Translations under genes and position numbers: made by a program
In this document: positions 47,066-57,012 of the stretch, piece by piece
How positions within the stretch are numbered: position 1 is the first letter of the stretch
How the letters are laid out: each line of letters begins with the position of its first letter
Source: Streptomyces sp. DG2A-72
Lineage (GTDB): Bacteria; Actinomycetota; Actinomycetes; Streptomycetales; Streptomycetaceae
NCBI RefSeq assembly: GCF_030499575.1
Contig: NZ_JASTLC010000001.1
Coordinates: 8,828,001 to 8,892,000, forward strand
Reading direction: 5' to 3'
Length of the DNA: 64,000 bases
The notes under the pieces: model-generated
Told to the model about the DNA's origin: nothing
Database searches by the model: none
The model's input: the letters and a program-made list of their open reading frames with translations, nothing else

Positions 47066-48756
47066 GCGCACAGACGGTGACCGCCGAGGTGGCGGTGCGG
47101 GTCGTCAGGGTCCGTGCGGCAGTGGGGGTCCGCGCGGTGGTACGGGTCGGCACGGGCCGTCGCGTCACGCCGCGGGCCGCTGCGAGGCAGGCCGCCGAGA
47201 CCCGCGCGAAGGCACGCGAGGCGCACGCCCCTCACCGGCCCGCCGACCGCGACTCCGGTACTGCTTCGACGGCGGTCGCGGGTGGACGCCGGGCCGCTGT
47301 CGACGGGTTGCCCGCGGCGGAGCCGGCTCCGGTCGTCGACGCGTGTCACTCCGTCACGGAGTCCGCCCCGGTCGCCGGTGCGTGCCGGGCTGCTGTTGAT
47401 GTGTCGTCCGCGGCGGACCGGGCTCTGGTCGACGCGTGTCACCGCGTCACGGAGTCCGCCCCGGTCGCCGATGTGTGCCGGGCCGCTGTTGATGTGTCGC
47501 CCGCGGCGGACCGGGCTCCGGTCGACGCGTGTCACCGCGTCACGGAGTCCGCCCCGGTCGCCGATGTGTGCCGGGCCGCTGTTGATGTGTCGCCCGCGAC
47601 GGACCGCGTTCCCGTCGACGAGTCTCACCCCGCCACCGGTCCCACCCCGGCCGGCGACGCTCGCCCAGCTGCCGGCAAGCCGGCCGCCACCACTCCCCGC
47701 CCCACCTTCCTGAGCCGCGTCCGCCCCCACCTCGGCACCATCGCCGGTGTCGCCATCCTCACCGTGCTGCTCTGGCGCATGGGCACCGGTGTCTTCCTGG
47801 ACGGGCTGCGCCGGATCGACGCGGTGACGTTGGTCGCTGCCGTCGGGATCGGCGTCGTCACCACCGTGTTCAGCGCCTGGCGCTGGGCGCTGGTGGCGCG
47901 TGGGCTGCGGATCCGGCTGCCGTTCGGGCCGGCCGTGGCCGACTACTACCGGGCGCTGTTCCTGAACGCGGCCCTGCCGGGCGGCGTGCTGGGGGATGTG
48001 CACCGGGCGGTGCGGCACGGGAAGAGCGAGGGCGACCTCGGCCGCGGGGTGCGGGCCGTCGTACTCGAACGGGCCGCCGGGCAGGTCGTGTTGGCCCTCG
48101 TCGGTGCCGCGGTGCTGCTGACCATGCCGTCGCCGGTGCTGGCCCAGGCCCGGCAGTTCGCACCGCTGCTCCTGTTCGCGGCGCTGGGCGCGAGCGCGGT
48201 CGTCCTGGCGCTGCGCATGAACCGGACGCCCTCCCGCCGTAGGCGTGCCCTGCGCTCGACGCTGGGCGAGGCACGCCGGGGCCTGCTGTCCCGCCGTAAC
48301 TGGCCCGGCATCGTCGTGTCGTCCGTCGTCGTGCTGGCGGGCCACATCGCGATGTTCGTGCTCGCCGCCCGTGTCGCGGGCTCCGGCGCCTCCGCCGTCG
48401 TACTGCTGCCCATCGCGGTGCTCGCCCTGCTCGCCATGGGCCTGCCGCTGAACGTCGGTGGCTGGGGACCCCGGGAGGGCGTCACCGCCTGGGCGTTCGG
48501 CGCCGCCGGACTCGGCGCGAGCAGCGGACTGGCCGTCGCCGTCGTGTACGGCGTGCTCAGCTTCGCGGCCAGCCTGCCGGGCGTCCTCGTCCTGGTCGCC
48601 CGCCGGCGCTACCCCCGTGCGTCACCCGCGTCACCCGCGTCACCCGTGAACAACGACAAACACGCGCCGAAGGAATCCGTGAGGCTCTCAAGCAGCGCCT
48701 TCCCTTTTTCCGCCGAACCCAGCGAAGGACGCCCGATGACACCCGAATCGGTATAG
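47062..48756 (+). CDS. YbhN/AglD-family membrane protein with 31-residue repeats
   Basis: This 564-residue protein has about 225 N-terminal residues of low complexity, including three 31-residue repeats (DACHRVTESAPVADVCRAAV and so on), then the lysylphosphatidylglycerol synthase-like TM domain (UPF0104) with about eight helices, from LGTIAGVAILTVLLWRMGTGVFLDGL through GGWGPREGVTAWAFGAAGLG. Family members include transporters or flippases of lipid-linked compounds. The start overlaps the methyltransferase by four bases. The last 50 residues overlap the opposite-strand creatininase gene, so the end may be an extension. Confidence 0.75.
   Translation: MSAQTVTAEVAVRVVRVRAAVGVRAVVRVGTGRRVTPRAAARQAAETRAKAREAHAPHRPADRDSGTASTAVAGGRRAAVDGLPAAEPAPVVDACHSVTESAPVAGACRAAVDVSSAADRALVDACHRVTESAPVADVCRAAVDVSPAADRAPVDACHRVTESAPVADVCRAAVDVSPATDRVPVDESHPATGPTPAGDARPAAGKPAATTPRPTFLSRVRPHLGTIAGVAILTVLLWRMGTGVFLDGLRRIDAVTLVAAVGIGVVTTVFSAWRWALVARGLRIRLPFGPAVADYYRALFLNAALPGGVLGDVHRAVRHGKSEGDLGRGVRAVVLERAAGQVVLALVGAAVLLTMPSPVLAQARQFAPLLLFAALGASAVVLALRMNRTPSRRRRALRSTLGEARRGLLSRRNWPGIVVSSVVVLAGHIAMFVLAARVAGSGASAVVLLPIAVLALLAMGLPLNVGGWGPREGVTAWAFGAAGLGASSGLAVAVVYGVLSFAASLPGVLVLVARRRYPRASPASPASPVNNDKHAPKESVRLSSSAFPFSAEPSEGRPMTPESV
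47335..47613 (+). repeat. Three 93-bp in-frame tandem repeats
   Basis: Units start at 47335, 47428 and 47521 with GTCGACGCGTGTCAC and encode the 31-residue repeats of the membrane protein; a degenerate start of a fourth is at 47614. The length being a multiple of three keeps the frame. Confidence 0.9.
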
Positions 48757-49388
48757 GCGGACATTCCGCGGGTCAGCAGATGGCGCCGGTCGTCCGCGAC
48801 GAAATCAGCGGTCTCATAACCGGACCTGACCAATTCGGGATGAGCGTGCAGAAGGATGGAGGTCTCAATTTCCCCCGCGTGCATGTCCGTGAGCAACGAG
48901 GTCCGCACACCCGCCCGCTCCCGCGCCGTCTCCCAGTCCTCCGCGGCCGGGAACAGGGCCATCGACTCACCTTGCGCGGAGGATTCCTGAACGACGTTTC
49001 CCAGTACATAGTTTCCGCCGTGCCCGTTGACCAGCACCAGGGCGTCGACGCCCGAGCGGCGGAGCGAAGCCGCTATGTCCCGTATCACCGCGTGAAGGGT
49101 GACGGAGGAGATGCTGACGGTCCCCGGCCAGGCCGCATGCTCGTGCGAGCAGGAGATCGTCACCGGAGGAAGGAGGTGCACCGGGTGCGCGGCGGCTATC
49201 TCCCGCGCGACGGCACAGGCGACGAGCGAGTCGGTGGCCAGCGGAAGGAAGGGGCCGTGCTGCTCGAAGCTTCCGACGGGAAGGACGGCGACCTGCCGTG
49301 AGACGCCTGCCCCGCGCGTGCGTACATCTTCCGTGGTGTCCGCCGGCAACAGCCCGTATGCCGCCGAACGCGTTCCCGAAACACTCAT
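48609..49388 (-). CDS. Creatininase-family amidohydrolase (candidate FAPy deformylase)
   Basis: This 259-residue protein has metal ligands in GSFEQHGPFLPLATD, the block LVNGHGGNYV and HAGEIETSI of the creatininase family. In archaea and actinobacteria such enzymes remove the formyl group from the pyrimidine FAPy made by GTP cyclohydrolase III-type enzymes. Here it lies divergent from a GTP cyclohydrolase II predicted to make FAPy (38 bases apart). The ATG at 49388 is used. Its C-terminus (GDAGDAGDARG) overlaps the end of the YbhN-like gene by 148 bases in the opposite direction. Creatinine amidohydrolase activity is less likely by context. Confidence 0.82.
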   Translation of the reverse strand: MSVSGTRSAAYGLLPADTTEDVRTRGAGVSRQVAVLPVGSFEQHGPFLPLATDSLVACAVAREIAAAHPVHLLPPVTISCSHEHAAWPGTVSISSVTLHAVIRDIAASLRRSGVDALVLVNGHGGNYVLGNVVQESSAQGESMALFPAAEDWETARERAGVRTSLLTDMHAGEIETSILLHAHPELVRSGYETADFVADDRRHLLTRGMSAYTDSGVIGRPSLGSAEKGKALLESLTDSFGACLSLFTGDAGDAGDARG

Positions 49389-49426
49389 TTCCTCACGGCC
49401 CTTCGTCTCTGCTTAGGAACCAGATC

Positions 49427-50086
49427 ATGACAGAAAACATTGGCGTACTCGGCAAGAAGTCTCCACAGCGGACGGGCGTGGAGCGCGTCGTGAATGCGCC
49501 GCTGCCCACGGTGTACGGGGAATTCCGCGCGGTCGGCTATCTCGACCACGATCGCGGCGACGAACAAGTGGCCCTGGTCCACGGTGAGATCGGCACGGAC
49601 GACGTCCTCACCCGGCTGCATTCCGAATGCCTGACCGGCGACGCCTTCGGCTCCCAGCACTGCGAGTGCGGTGATCAACTCGCCTCCGCACTGCGCGCCG
49701 TCGCCGCCGAAGGGCGCGGCGTCGTCGTCTACCTGCGCGGGCACGAGGGCCGCGGCATCGGCCTGCTCGGCAAGCTGCGCGCGATGGCGCTGCAGGCGGA
49801 GGGCCTGGACACCGTCGAGGCGAACCTCGCGCTCGGCCTGCCGGTGGACGCCCGGGACTACGGCGTCGCCGCGCGGATCCTCGACGACCTGGGCGTGCGC
49901 TCCGTACGCCTGATGTCGAACAACCCGCGCAAGCGCGAGGCGTTGCTGGAGCACGGCATCAAAGTCGCCGAGCAGGTCCCGCTGCTCATCCCGCCGTGTG
50001 AGAACAACATCACCTATTTGCGGACGAAGCGGGAGCGTCTCGACCATCACCTGCCTCATCTGGACGCCGTGGCGCACTGGTCCTGA
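49427..50086 (+). CDS. GTP cyclohydrolase II with Met120 (predicted FAPy-forming)
   Basis: This 219-residue enzyme has the zinc ligands Cys68, Cys79 and Cys81 (SECLTGDAFGSQHCEC) and the catalytic HEGRGIGL block. The residue equivalent to E. coli Tyr105 is Met120 (LRAMALQ). In S. coelicolor SCO6655 the same Tyr-to-Met change was shown to make the enzyme release the formylated pyrimidine FAPy rather than hydrolyse the formyl group. I infer the same product. It is thus not a riboflavin enzyme in the normal sense. The ATG at 49427 follows AGGAACCAG. The creatininase divergent from it would supply the missing deformylation. Confidence 0.9.
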   Translation: MTENIGVLGKKSPQRTGVERVVNAPLPTVYGEFRAVGYLDHDRGDEQVALVHGEIGTDDVLTRLHSECLTGDAFGSQHCECGDQLASALRAVAAEGRGVVVYLRGHEGRGIGLLGKLRAMALQAEGLDTVEANLALGLPVDARDYGVAARILDDLGVRSVRLMSNNPRKREALLEHGIKVAEQVPLLIPPCENNITYLRTKRERLDHHLPHLDAVAHWS

Positions 50087-50119
50087 TTGCCGTGGCGACG
50101 GTCCGGACAGGAAGAGGGA

Positions 50120-51144
50120 ATGACCGACGACGTCCTCTTCCTCTCCGGGGACCGGTCCGGGGGTCTGCGCGGCGTCACCGGCGGCGGAGTCATGGGCATG
50201 AGCGGAGTCATGGGCACGAGCATCGCCTACCACCTCGCCCGGGCCGGCGTACGGGACGTGGTCCTGGTCGAACGGGACGAGCTCGGGGCCGGATCCATGT
50301 CGAAGGCGGCGGGCGGCGTCCGGGCACAGTTCTCCGACGAGCTCAACGTCCGACTCGGCGCCCAGAGCCTGGAGGCGTTCGACCGGTTCCAGGAGGAGAT
50401 CGGGTACGACATCGGCCTGCACCGCGTCGGCTATCTGTTCCTGCTGTCGACGCCGGAGGACGTCTCCTCCATCGAGGCGGGCGTACGGCTCCCCGCTGAT
50501 CAGCACCGACGGACTGCTGGAGGCCGCGTTCTCACCGGACGACGGCCATTGCGCTCCGGAGTCCGTCGTCCACGGCTACGCGACCGCCGCCCGCGAGTTC
50601 GGCGCCCGGATCCTGCGCCACATCGATGTCACCGGCATCGAACGGGACGGCGACACCATCACCGCCGTACGCACGACCCTGGGCAGCATCACCACCGACA
50701 CCGTGATCTGCGCGGCCGGCGCCTGGTCGAAGGCCGTCGGCGCCATGGCCGGCGTGGACCTGCCGGTCGAGCCGTTACGCCGCCAGATCGCCGCCACCGC
50801 TGGATCCCCCGCCTCGCCGAGGCCATGCAGCACCGCGCCCCGGCCCTCCTCGACCTGCGCCGCACCGGCGGCTGGGCGGGCCTGTGCGAGAACACCCCTG
50901 ACCACAACGCCCTGATCGGCGAGGCGACTTCACCCTCCCGCTTCCTCTACGCCACCGGCTTCTCCGGCCACGGCTTTCTGCAGGGACCTTCCCCCACTCT
51001 CGGCTTCGCTCGAGCGGGGGGACCCCCACCGGCGAGGTCGTCCGCGACCTGTACCTGGGCCGCGTACCCTTCGTGGACGTCAGCCCGCTCAGCGCCGGCC
51101 GGTTCGCGGCCGATGCCCCGCGTCCGGAGGCCAATCTCGTATGA
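50120..51144 (+). pseudogene. Decayed FAD-dependent amino-acid (glycine/sarcosine-type) oxidase
   Basis: Parts of a DAO-family flavoenzyme occur in several frames: SIAYHLARAGVRDVVLVERDELGAGSMSKAAGGVR, then ISTDGLLEAAFSPDDG and TDTVICAAGAWSKAVG, then RLAEAMQHRAPALLDLRRTGGWAGL and TPDHNALIGEATSPSRFLYATGFSGHGF, and at last GEVVRDLYLGRVPFVDVSP up to a stop at 51144. There is a six-residue duplication in the Rossmann loop (GVMGMSGVMGTS), a deletion of about 40 residues near 50800 and an inserted hairpin at about 50989. It cannot be functional. It ends four bases inside the saccharopine dehydrogenase gene. Confidence 0.8.
50984..51030. repeat. Short hairpin element inserted in the oxidase gene
   Basis: A C-run (CCCCC at 50991) and G-run (GGGGG at 51016) with a CTC/GAG extension form a stem with a central TCGGCTTCGCTC loop. 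Removing it restores the coding sense from CAGGGACC to CACCGGCGAG, and GGACC occurs on both sides, as a possible target duplication. I recall similar C-rich/G-rich short palindromes in Streptomyces genomes. Confidence 0.5.
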
Positions 51145-52196
51145 CCGAGCTCCATCTGTGGCTGCGCCACGAGGTCCGCTCCACCGAACGCCGCACCCCG
51201 ATCGTGCCGTCCGACGCACGCCGGCTCATCGACAGCGGAGCGGTGCTGACCGTCGAGGAGTCACCACAGCGGATCTTCCCCATCGAGGAGTACGAGGCGG
51301 TCGGTTGCCGGGTCGCGGCGCCGGGCTCGTGGGTGTCGGCGCCCAAGGACGCCGTGGTCCTCGGACTGAAGGAACTCCCGGATGAGCCGGGCATGTTGAT
51401 CCACCGGCACATCTTCTTCGGGCACGCCTACAAGCGGCAGCCCGGCGCGGCGGAACTGCTGCGCCGGTTCGCCGCCGGGGGAGGCAAGCTCCTCGACCTC
51501 GAATATCTGGTGGACGACGACGGCCGTCGCCTCGCCGCCTTCGGCTTCTGGGCGGGCTACCTGGGCGCGGCCCTGGCGGTGCTCCATCACCGGGGCAGCC
51601 TGCGGGCACCCCTGCGCCCCACGTCGAAGGAGGAGCTGGACGAGGCACTGCAGGCGCCCGGCGAGGAGTTCACCGCGCTGGTGATCGGCGCCCTCGGCCG
51701 CAGCGGGCGCGGCGCCCGCGTCGCCCTTCATGTCGCCGGGCTCGACCCGACCGGCTGGGACCTCGCCGAGACCCGCGACCTGGACCGCCGGGCCCTCCTC
51801 GACCACGACGTGATGGTCAACGCCGTGCTCGCCACCACCCCCGTCCCGCCCTTCCTCAGGGACGAGGACCTCGACGACCCCGCCCGCCGTCTGCGCACCC
51901 TCTGCGACGTCACCTGCGACGTCGGCTCGCCCCTGAACGTGCTGCCGGTCTACGACCGCGTCACCGACTGGACGGACCCGGTGCGCCGCCTGCGCAAGGA
52001 ACCCCCGCTGGACCTCATCGCCATCGACAACCTGCCGTCCCTGCTGCCAAGGGAGTCCAGCACCGACTTCTCGGCGTCCCTGGTGCTCCAGCTGCTGGAG
52101 TTCGAGAGCGGCGGGCCGTGGGGGCGCTGTCTGGACCGGTTCCACCAGGCCTGCCGTGAACTCGGCATCGCGGAAGGGGAGTCCCGTCATGGGTGA
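51141..52196 (+). CDS. Saccharopine dehydrogenase (LYS1-like)
   Basis: This 351-residue protein resembles NAD-dependent saccharopine dehydrogenases of the L-lysine-forming type (MTELHLWLRHEVRSTERRTPIVPSDA, then FFGHAYKRQPGAAELLRRF, VIGALGRSGRGA and FSASLVLQLLEF). In streptomycetes such enzymes may serve lysine catabolism or pathway branches. The ATG at 51141 overlaps the decayed oxidase stop by four bases, and its end overlaps the next gene by eight, the partner enzyme's truncated gene. Confidence 0.82.
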   Translation: MTELHLWLRHEVRSTERRTPIVPSDARRLIDSGAVLTVEESPQRIFPIEEYEAVGCRVAAPGSWVSAPKDAVVLGLKELPDEPGMLIHRHIFFGHAYKRQPGAAELLRRFAAGGGKLLDLEYLVDDDGRRLAAFGFWAGYLGAALAVLHHRGSLRAPLRPTSKEELDEALQAPGEEFTALVIGALGRSGRGARVALHVAGLDPTGWDLAETRDLDRRALLDHDVMVNAVLATTPVPPFLRDEDLDDPARRLRTLCDVTCDVGSPLNVLPVYDRVTDWTDPVRRLRKEPPLDLIAIDNLPSLLPRESSTDFSASLVLQLLEFESGGPWGRCLDRFHQACRELGIAEGESRHG

Positions 52197-53299
52197 GCGT
52201 GTTCCGGCGAGCGGTACCGTGCACTGGATCGGCGCCGGACTGTCCACGGGCAGCGGACTGGAGGCGCTGTGCGACGCCGCCGAGCGGGTACGGCTGTGGC
52301 ACCGCACCGGGAAGCGCGCCGCCGAGGCGCTAGACGAGCGGGGCCTCACCGGTCGCGCTGAACCGCGTGCGTACACGCTCTTGGCGCTCACCGCCGAACT
52401 CGCGCCCGGCGACGTCGTCGTATCGATGCTGCCCGCGCCCGAGCATGCCGGGATCCTGGCGGCGTGCGTGCGGGAACCGACGCAGGCCGCCTGCTAGAGC
52501 TACGTGTCGGACGCGGTTCCGGAACGGTTGTGAGAGGCCGAGGTGGCAGGGACCATCGTCCTTGCCAAGGCAGACCTCGACCCAAGTAGCGACCACCTCT
52601 TCGCGCACAGCGTCTCTGAATGGCTCGGTGGGCCCGAGCATTGCTCAGGGGGTGAGCCAATCGCCTTCGTGCCCTGGTACCGAACGACGTGAGCCGTCAG
52701 CCCGCGTGGCACGTCCCTCCGGACGCTGGTCGGTGAGGTCTCGCGACTTCACCGAGGAGGGTGCCCGGCGTCGCCTGGGCGCCGGGCGTATGCTAACACT
52801 CTGCCATAGGTCAACTACTTTCCGCTAATCGGCAGTTAGTTCAAACCGCGACAGCCTGCCCTTCGTGGAGCAGTACGGACTGCCGTCCGCGTGGAAGGCG
52901 CAGACCTTCGTCCGCGGCACGCTGCGTCTGGAAGGCTGGCTGCGGGCCTGGGACGCCGTCTTCGAGGAGCTGAAGGCGGGTGACGACGCCCGGATCGCCG
53001 CCCTGGCACAGGAGTTGGCGACCGCGTATCCGACCACGGAGGCCGACCGGGACCGGGTGGTGCTGGCGGTGTCGCTGGAGGTGAACCAGTGGTCGGGCCG
53101 CTACCTCCTGGACCTGACCGGTGACGCGGAGGAGAGCGCGATGGCCCGCTGTGTCTCCCGCACCCTCGCGCTCGGCGTCCGGCACATCCTGGACGGTTCG
53201 CTGCCGCCCGGCCTGAACCGCGCCGCCGAGACCGCGGCGCGCTCGCAGGAGTGGCTCACCGAACTCGCCCGGGAGGGCGTCGAGTTCACGCTGAGCTGA
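52189..53299 (+). pseudogene. Interrupted saccharopine dehydrogenase (LYS9-like) gene
   Basis: The N-terminal part begins MGERVPASGTVHWIGAGLSTG and stops at 52497. Past the stop, SYVSDAVPE and AGTIVLAKADLDPSSDHLFAHS still match the family in a broken frame up to about 52690, and the C-terminal part resumes near 52836 (NRDSLPFVEQYGLPSAWKAQTF) and runs to 53299. The intervening 52690-52835 bases are less GC-rich and hold an eight-pair hairpin (52763-52787). The second saccharopine enzyme is therefore inactive. A shorter product from an internal ATG (52865) is possible but would lack the NAD site. Confidence 0.75.
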
Positions 53300-54526
53300 T
53301 CAGTCCGTGACGGCCTCGTGCACGAGCCTCTTGAGGTCGGGGAACATCGTGTGCGAAGTCCTGGGTCGCACCTGGGTCATGAACTGCACGGTCAGATCGC
53401 GGCTCGGGTCGACCCAGAACGTGGTCGTCGCGACGCCGCTCCAGCCGAACGTGCCCAGCCCCGAGGGTGCGAGCGTCCGGGCCGGGTCGATCACGACGGA
53501 GACGTTGAACCCGAAGCCGACGCCCTCGTTGCCCGGCTCCTTGTGCGGGGGAGCGCCGAAGGAGCGCAGGTCGGCGCCGCCGGGAAGGTGGTTGGAGGTC
53601 ATCAGGTCCACGGTCTTCGGGGCGAGCAGGCGGACGCCGTCGAGTTCGCCGCGGCGCCGCAGCAGTTCCATGAAGCGATGCATGTCGTACGCGCCGGTCA
53701 CCATGCCGCCGCTGCCGGACAGGAACCGGGGTCTGCCGTGCAGCGGCAGCCCGGGGATCGGCTCGATGCCGCCGCCCTCGGTCTCGCCGTACAGCTCGGA
53801 CAGCCTGCCCGCCTTTTCGGCGGGGACCTGGAACCCGGCATCCGGCATCCCGAGCGGGCCGAAGATCCGCTCCTGGTAGAACTCGTCGAGCGACTGCCCG
53901 GACACGACCTCGACGACCCGGCCCAGGACGTTCGACGCCACCGAGTAGTTCCACTGCGTCCCCGGCTCGAACTGCAGCGGCAGGCTCGCGTACACGTCGA
54001 TCGTCTCGGCCAGGTTCGCACCCGGAGGCACCGACGACTCCAGGTTGGCCTCGCGGTAGAGGGCGTCGACGGGGTGGGAGTGGTAGAAGGCGAAGGTCAG
54101 GCCCGAGGTGTGGGTGAGCAGATGCCGGATCAGCATCGGCCCGGCGGGCGGACGGGTCTTGACATCTGCCCCGGAGCCACTGTCGTACACCTCGACGTCG
54201 GCGAAGACCGGCAGATGCGCGGCGACCGGGTCGTCCAGCGACAGCTTGCCCTCCTCCATCAGCAGCAGTGCGGCGACCGCGGTGACCGGCTTGGTCATGG
54301 AGTAGATCCGCCACAGCGTGTCCGCCTCGACGGGCAGCCCTGCCGCGACGTCGCGCCGGCCGTGCGTGGTCAGATGGGCGACGTGTCCGCCGCGCGCCAC
54401 AGCCACGAGGAACCCGGGCAGCCGTCCCTCGTCGACGTAGTGGGCGAAGTACTGGTCGAGGCGGTCCAGCGCCTTCGGGTCCAGCCCCACCTCGTCGGGT
54501 TCGACCTCTTGTCGCAGCAGTGCCAT
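53300..54526 (-). CDS. Serine hydrolase of the beta-lactamase/penicillin-binding-protein fold
   Basis: This 408-residue protein has the active-site Ser-x-x-Lys motif (SMTK: Ser76, Lys79), Tyr194 in WNYSVAS and a Trp/His-Gly type third motif in the C-terminal GWSG. It resembles class-C-like esterases (EstB-type) rather than resistance beta-lactamases. No signal peptide is seen, so it is intracellular. The start is ATG at 54526. It is followed by no obvious partner; it ends one base after the decayed gene on the other strand. Confidence 0.85.
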   Translation of the reverse strand: MALLRQEVEPDEVGLDPKALDRLDQYFAHYVDEGRLPGFLVAVARGGHVAHLTTHGRRDVAAGLPVEADTLWRIYSMTKPVTAVAALLLMEEGKLSLDDPVAAHLPVFADVEVYDSGSGADVKTRPPAGPMLIRHLLTHTSGLTFAFYHSHPVDALYREANLESSVPPGANLAETIDVYASLPLQFEPGTQWNYSVASNVLGRVVEVVSGQSLDEFYQERIFGPLGMPDAGFQVPAEKAGRLSELYGETEGGGIEPIPGLPLHGRPRFLSGSGGMVTGAYDMHRFMELLRRRGELDGVRLLAPKTVDLMTSNHLPGGADLRSFGAPPHKEPGNEGVGFGFNVSVVIDPARTLAPSGLGTFGWSGVATTTFWVDPSRDLTVQFMTQVRPRTSHTMFPDLKRLVHEAVTD

Positions 54527-54590
54527 CGGTGTCCTCCGTCGCTTTCGTCGAGGTGCGGTCCGGCATACCCAGCCGCAACGCCCTCAGACC

Positions 54591-55931
54591 TCATGGTCGC
54601 GTAGGAACGCGTATCCGGTCGCTCGGATGGACATGATCGACGCCCGACGTGGCGGAAAGCACAGGCAACGCGAGCCCCGCCACCGCCCCGATCAAGGCCA
54701 CGCCGACGAGCACGACCAGCGCAAACGCGTGTCCGAGCCCCATCAGCGGCGTCACGACAGCCACCCCCACCGTCGGCCCGATGTTCATCGCGGTCTGCTG
54801 CAACCCGCCCGCCACCCCGGCCGACGCGACCGCGGCCAGCCGCACGACGACGTGCGTGGCCGCCACCATCACCGTGCCGAACCCGGCCCCCAGCAGGGCG
54901 AAGCCGGTGCAGAGGAAGAGCGCGCCCGACGCCCGGGAAAGGATCAGGATGCCGAGGCCGAGTACGACCATGGCCGCCACGGTCGTACGCCGCGCTCCGG
55001 CCCGGCGCAGCAGCACCGCGCACACGGGAGCCGCCGCCACCATCAGCACCGCCAGCGGCAGGCTGCGCAGGGCGCTCTGGAACGGGTCGAGACCGAGCGT
55101 GTCCTGGAGGACGTACGTCGCCACGAACAACGTGCCCGACAGCGCCGCCGAGGCCGCTGCCAGAATGCCGAGCGCCGAGCCGACCGCCGGTGCGCGGATC
55201 AGGTCCGGCGACAGCAACGGGCTCGCCGTGCGCCGCTCATGCCGGACGAAGAGGGCAGCCGCGACCAGGCCGAGCGCGCTCGCGGCCGTCGCGCCGGAGA
55301 CCAGCGTGTGGACCAGGCACGCCAGGGCCACCGCGAGCAGAAGGGCGCCGGGGAGATCGAGCGCGGCGGAGGACGTCGGCCGCTGCGGGCGCCGTACGGC
55401 GAGCGCGAGCACGCCGAAGACCAGGGCGGGCACGACATTGAGGAAGAACACCGCCCGCCAGCCCAGCCAGGCCACCAACGCCCCACCCACGACCGGCCCG
55501 ACGGCGGCCGACACGCCGATTGCACTCGTCCGTACGGCGATCGGCATGCCCAGCCGGTCGGGCGGATACGCGGCCCGCAGCATTCCCAGCGTCGCCGGTT
55601 GCAGCAACGCGCCGAACACCCCCTGGACGACCCGCAGTCCGATCACCCAGCCGACTCCGGGCGCCGGCCCGATCCCCGCCGACGCGGCCCCGAACCCCAG
55701 CATGCCGAGGGCGAACAGCCGATGGTGCCCGTACCGGTCGCCGAGGCGTCCCGCGAACACCAGCAGGGAGGCGACGGCGATGAGATACCCGGTGCCGGCC
55801 CACTGGATCTCCGCGAAGGAGGCGTTCAGATCCCGCCGCAGGGTCGGCTGGGCGACCGTCAGCACGGTGCCGTCCAGGGCGACGATCGCCGCCCCTGACA
55901 CACTCGCGGCGAGCGTGAGCCGGCGGTTCAC
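54591..55931 (-). CDS. MFS multidrug-type exporter (DHA2, 14-helix)
   Basis: This 446-residue MFS exporter has the start VNRRLTLAASVSGAAIVALDGTVLTVAQPTL, the motif GRLGDRYGHHRLFALG and the later GAGFGTVMVAATHV, typical of DHA2-type drug:proton antiporters. The GTG start overlaps the TetR gene stop by four bases (GTGA), so the pair is one operon. The TetR operator at 56491 would control both. It would export a toxic compound that also releases the repressor. Confidence 0.85.
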   Translation of the reverse strand: MNRRLTLAASVSGAAIVALDGTVLTVAQPTLRRDLNASFAEIQWAGTGYLIAVASLLVFAGRLGDRYGHHRLFALGMLGFGAASAGIGPAPGVGWVIGLRVVQGVFGALLQPATLGMLRAAYPPDRLGMPIAVRTSAIGVSAAVGPVVGGALVAWLGWRAVFFLNVVPALVFGVLALAVRRPQRPTSSAALDLPGALLLAVALACLVHTLVSGATAASALGLVAAALFVRHERRTASPLLSPDLIRAPAVGSALGILAAASAALSGTLFVATYVLQDTLGLDPFQSALRSLPLAVLMVAAAPVCAVLLRRAGARRTTVAAMVVLGLGILILSRASGALFLCTGFALLGAGFGTVMVAATHVVVRLAAVASAGVAGGLQQTAMNIGPTVGVAVVTPLMGLGHAFALVVLVGVALIGAVAGLALPVLSATSGVDHVHPSDRIRVPTRP

Positions 55932-56490
55932 TCGTCGCCCAGGTGGGCGTCCAGAGTCGCTCGGAGCAGGGGTTCGAAGTCCTCGGTCGCGGTGGCGAGT
56001 TGGAGGCTGCCCCAGGTCCAGAGCTGGGCGATGCCGTGCAGGTTCGCCCACAGGGCGCCCGCGACGAGGCGGGGGTTCGTGCCGGGACGGATACGGGTGA
56101 TGAGATCCACCAGGCGGCCGAACAGGGGGAGGCTGGTGTCGCGTAGGCCCAAGTGGCCGCTCTCCAGCAGATCGTGACGGAACATCAGCTCGTACATGCC
56201 GCGGTTGTGCAGGGCGAACTCCAGATAGGCCCGCGCCAGCGTCGCGATCTGTTCCCTGGGGGTACCCTCCCCGATCGCCGACGCCCGCTCCCCGAGTCGG
56301 GCGAAACCGACGCGTGCGATGGCGGACAGCAGCTCCAGGTGGGTGGGAAAGTGGCGGCGCGGCGCCCCGTGCGACACGCCGGCCCGGCGGGCGATCTCCC
56401 GCAGGGTCAACGCCTGCGCGCCTTCCGTGGCCACCAGCTCCACACCGACGTCGATCAGGCGGGATCGCAGTCCCGTCTCGGATTCATGCA

Positions 56491-56491
<1 letters not shown>
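55928..56491 (-). CDS. TetR-family repressor of the adjacent exporter
   Basis: This 187-residue protein has the N-terminal helix-turn-helix (LTLREIARRAGVSHGAPRRHFPTHLELLSAIA) and C-terminal ligand domain (TetR C-terminal like, WANLHGIAQLWTWGSL). It overlaps the MFS gene by four bases. The start codon is overlapped by the first of two palindromes, a strong case for autorepression. The PPOX gene is divergent from it and may be controlled too. Confidence 0.9.

Positions 56492-57012
<521 letters not shown>

Noticed and set aside
49427..50086. Riboflavin operon for the GTP cyclohydrolase II
   Set aside because: No ribB, ribD, ribE or ribH genes are nearby, no FMN riboswitch was seen, and Met120 points to another product.
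53300..54526. Beta-lactam resistance gene
   Set aside because: There is no signal peptide and the sequence is nearer to EstB-type esterases.
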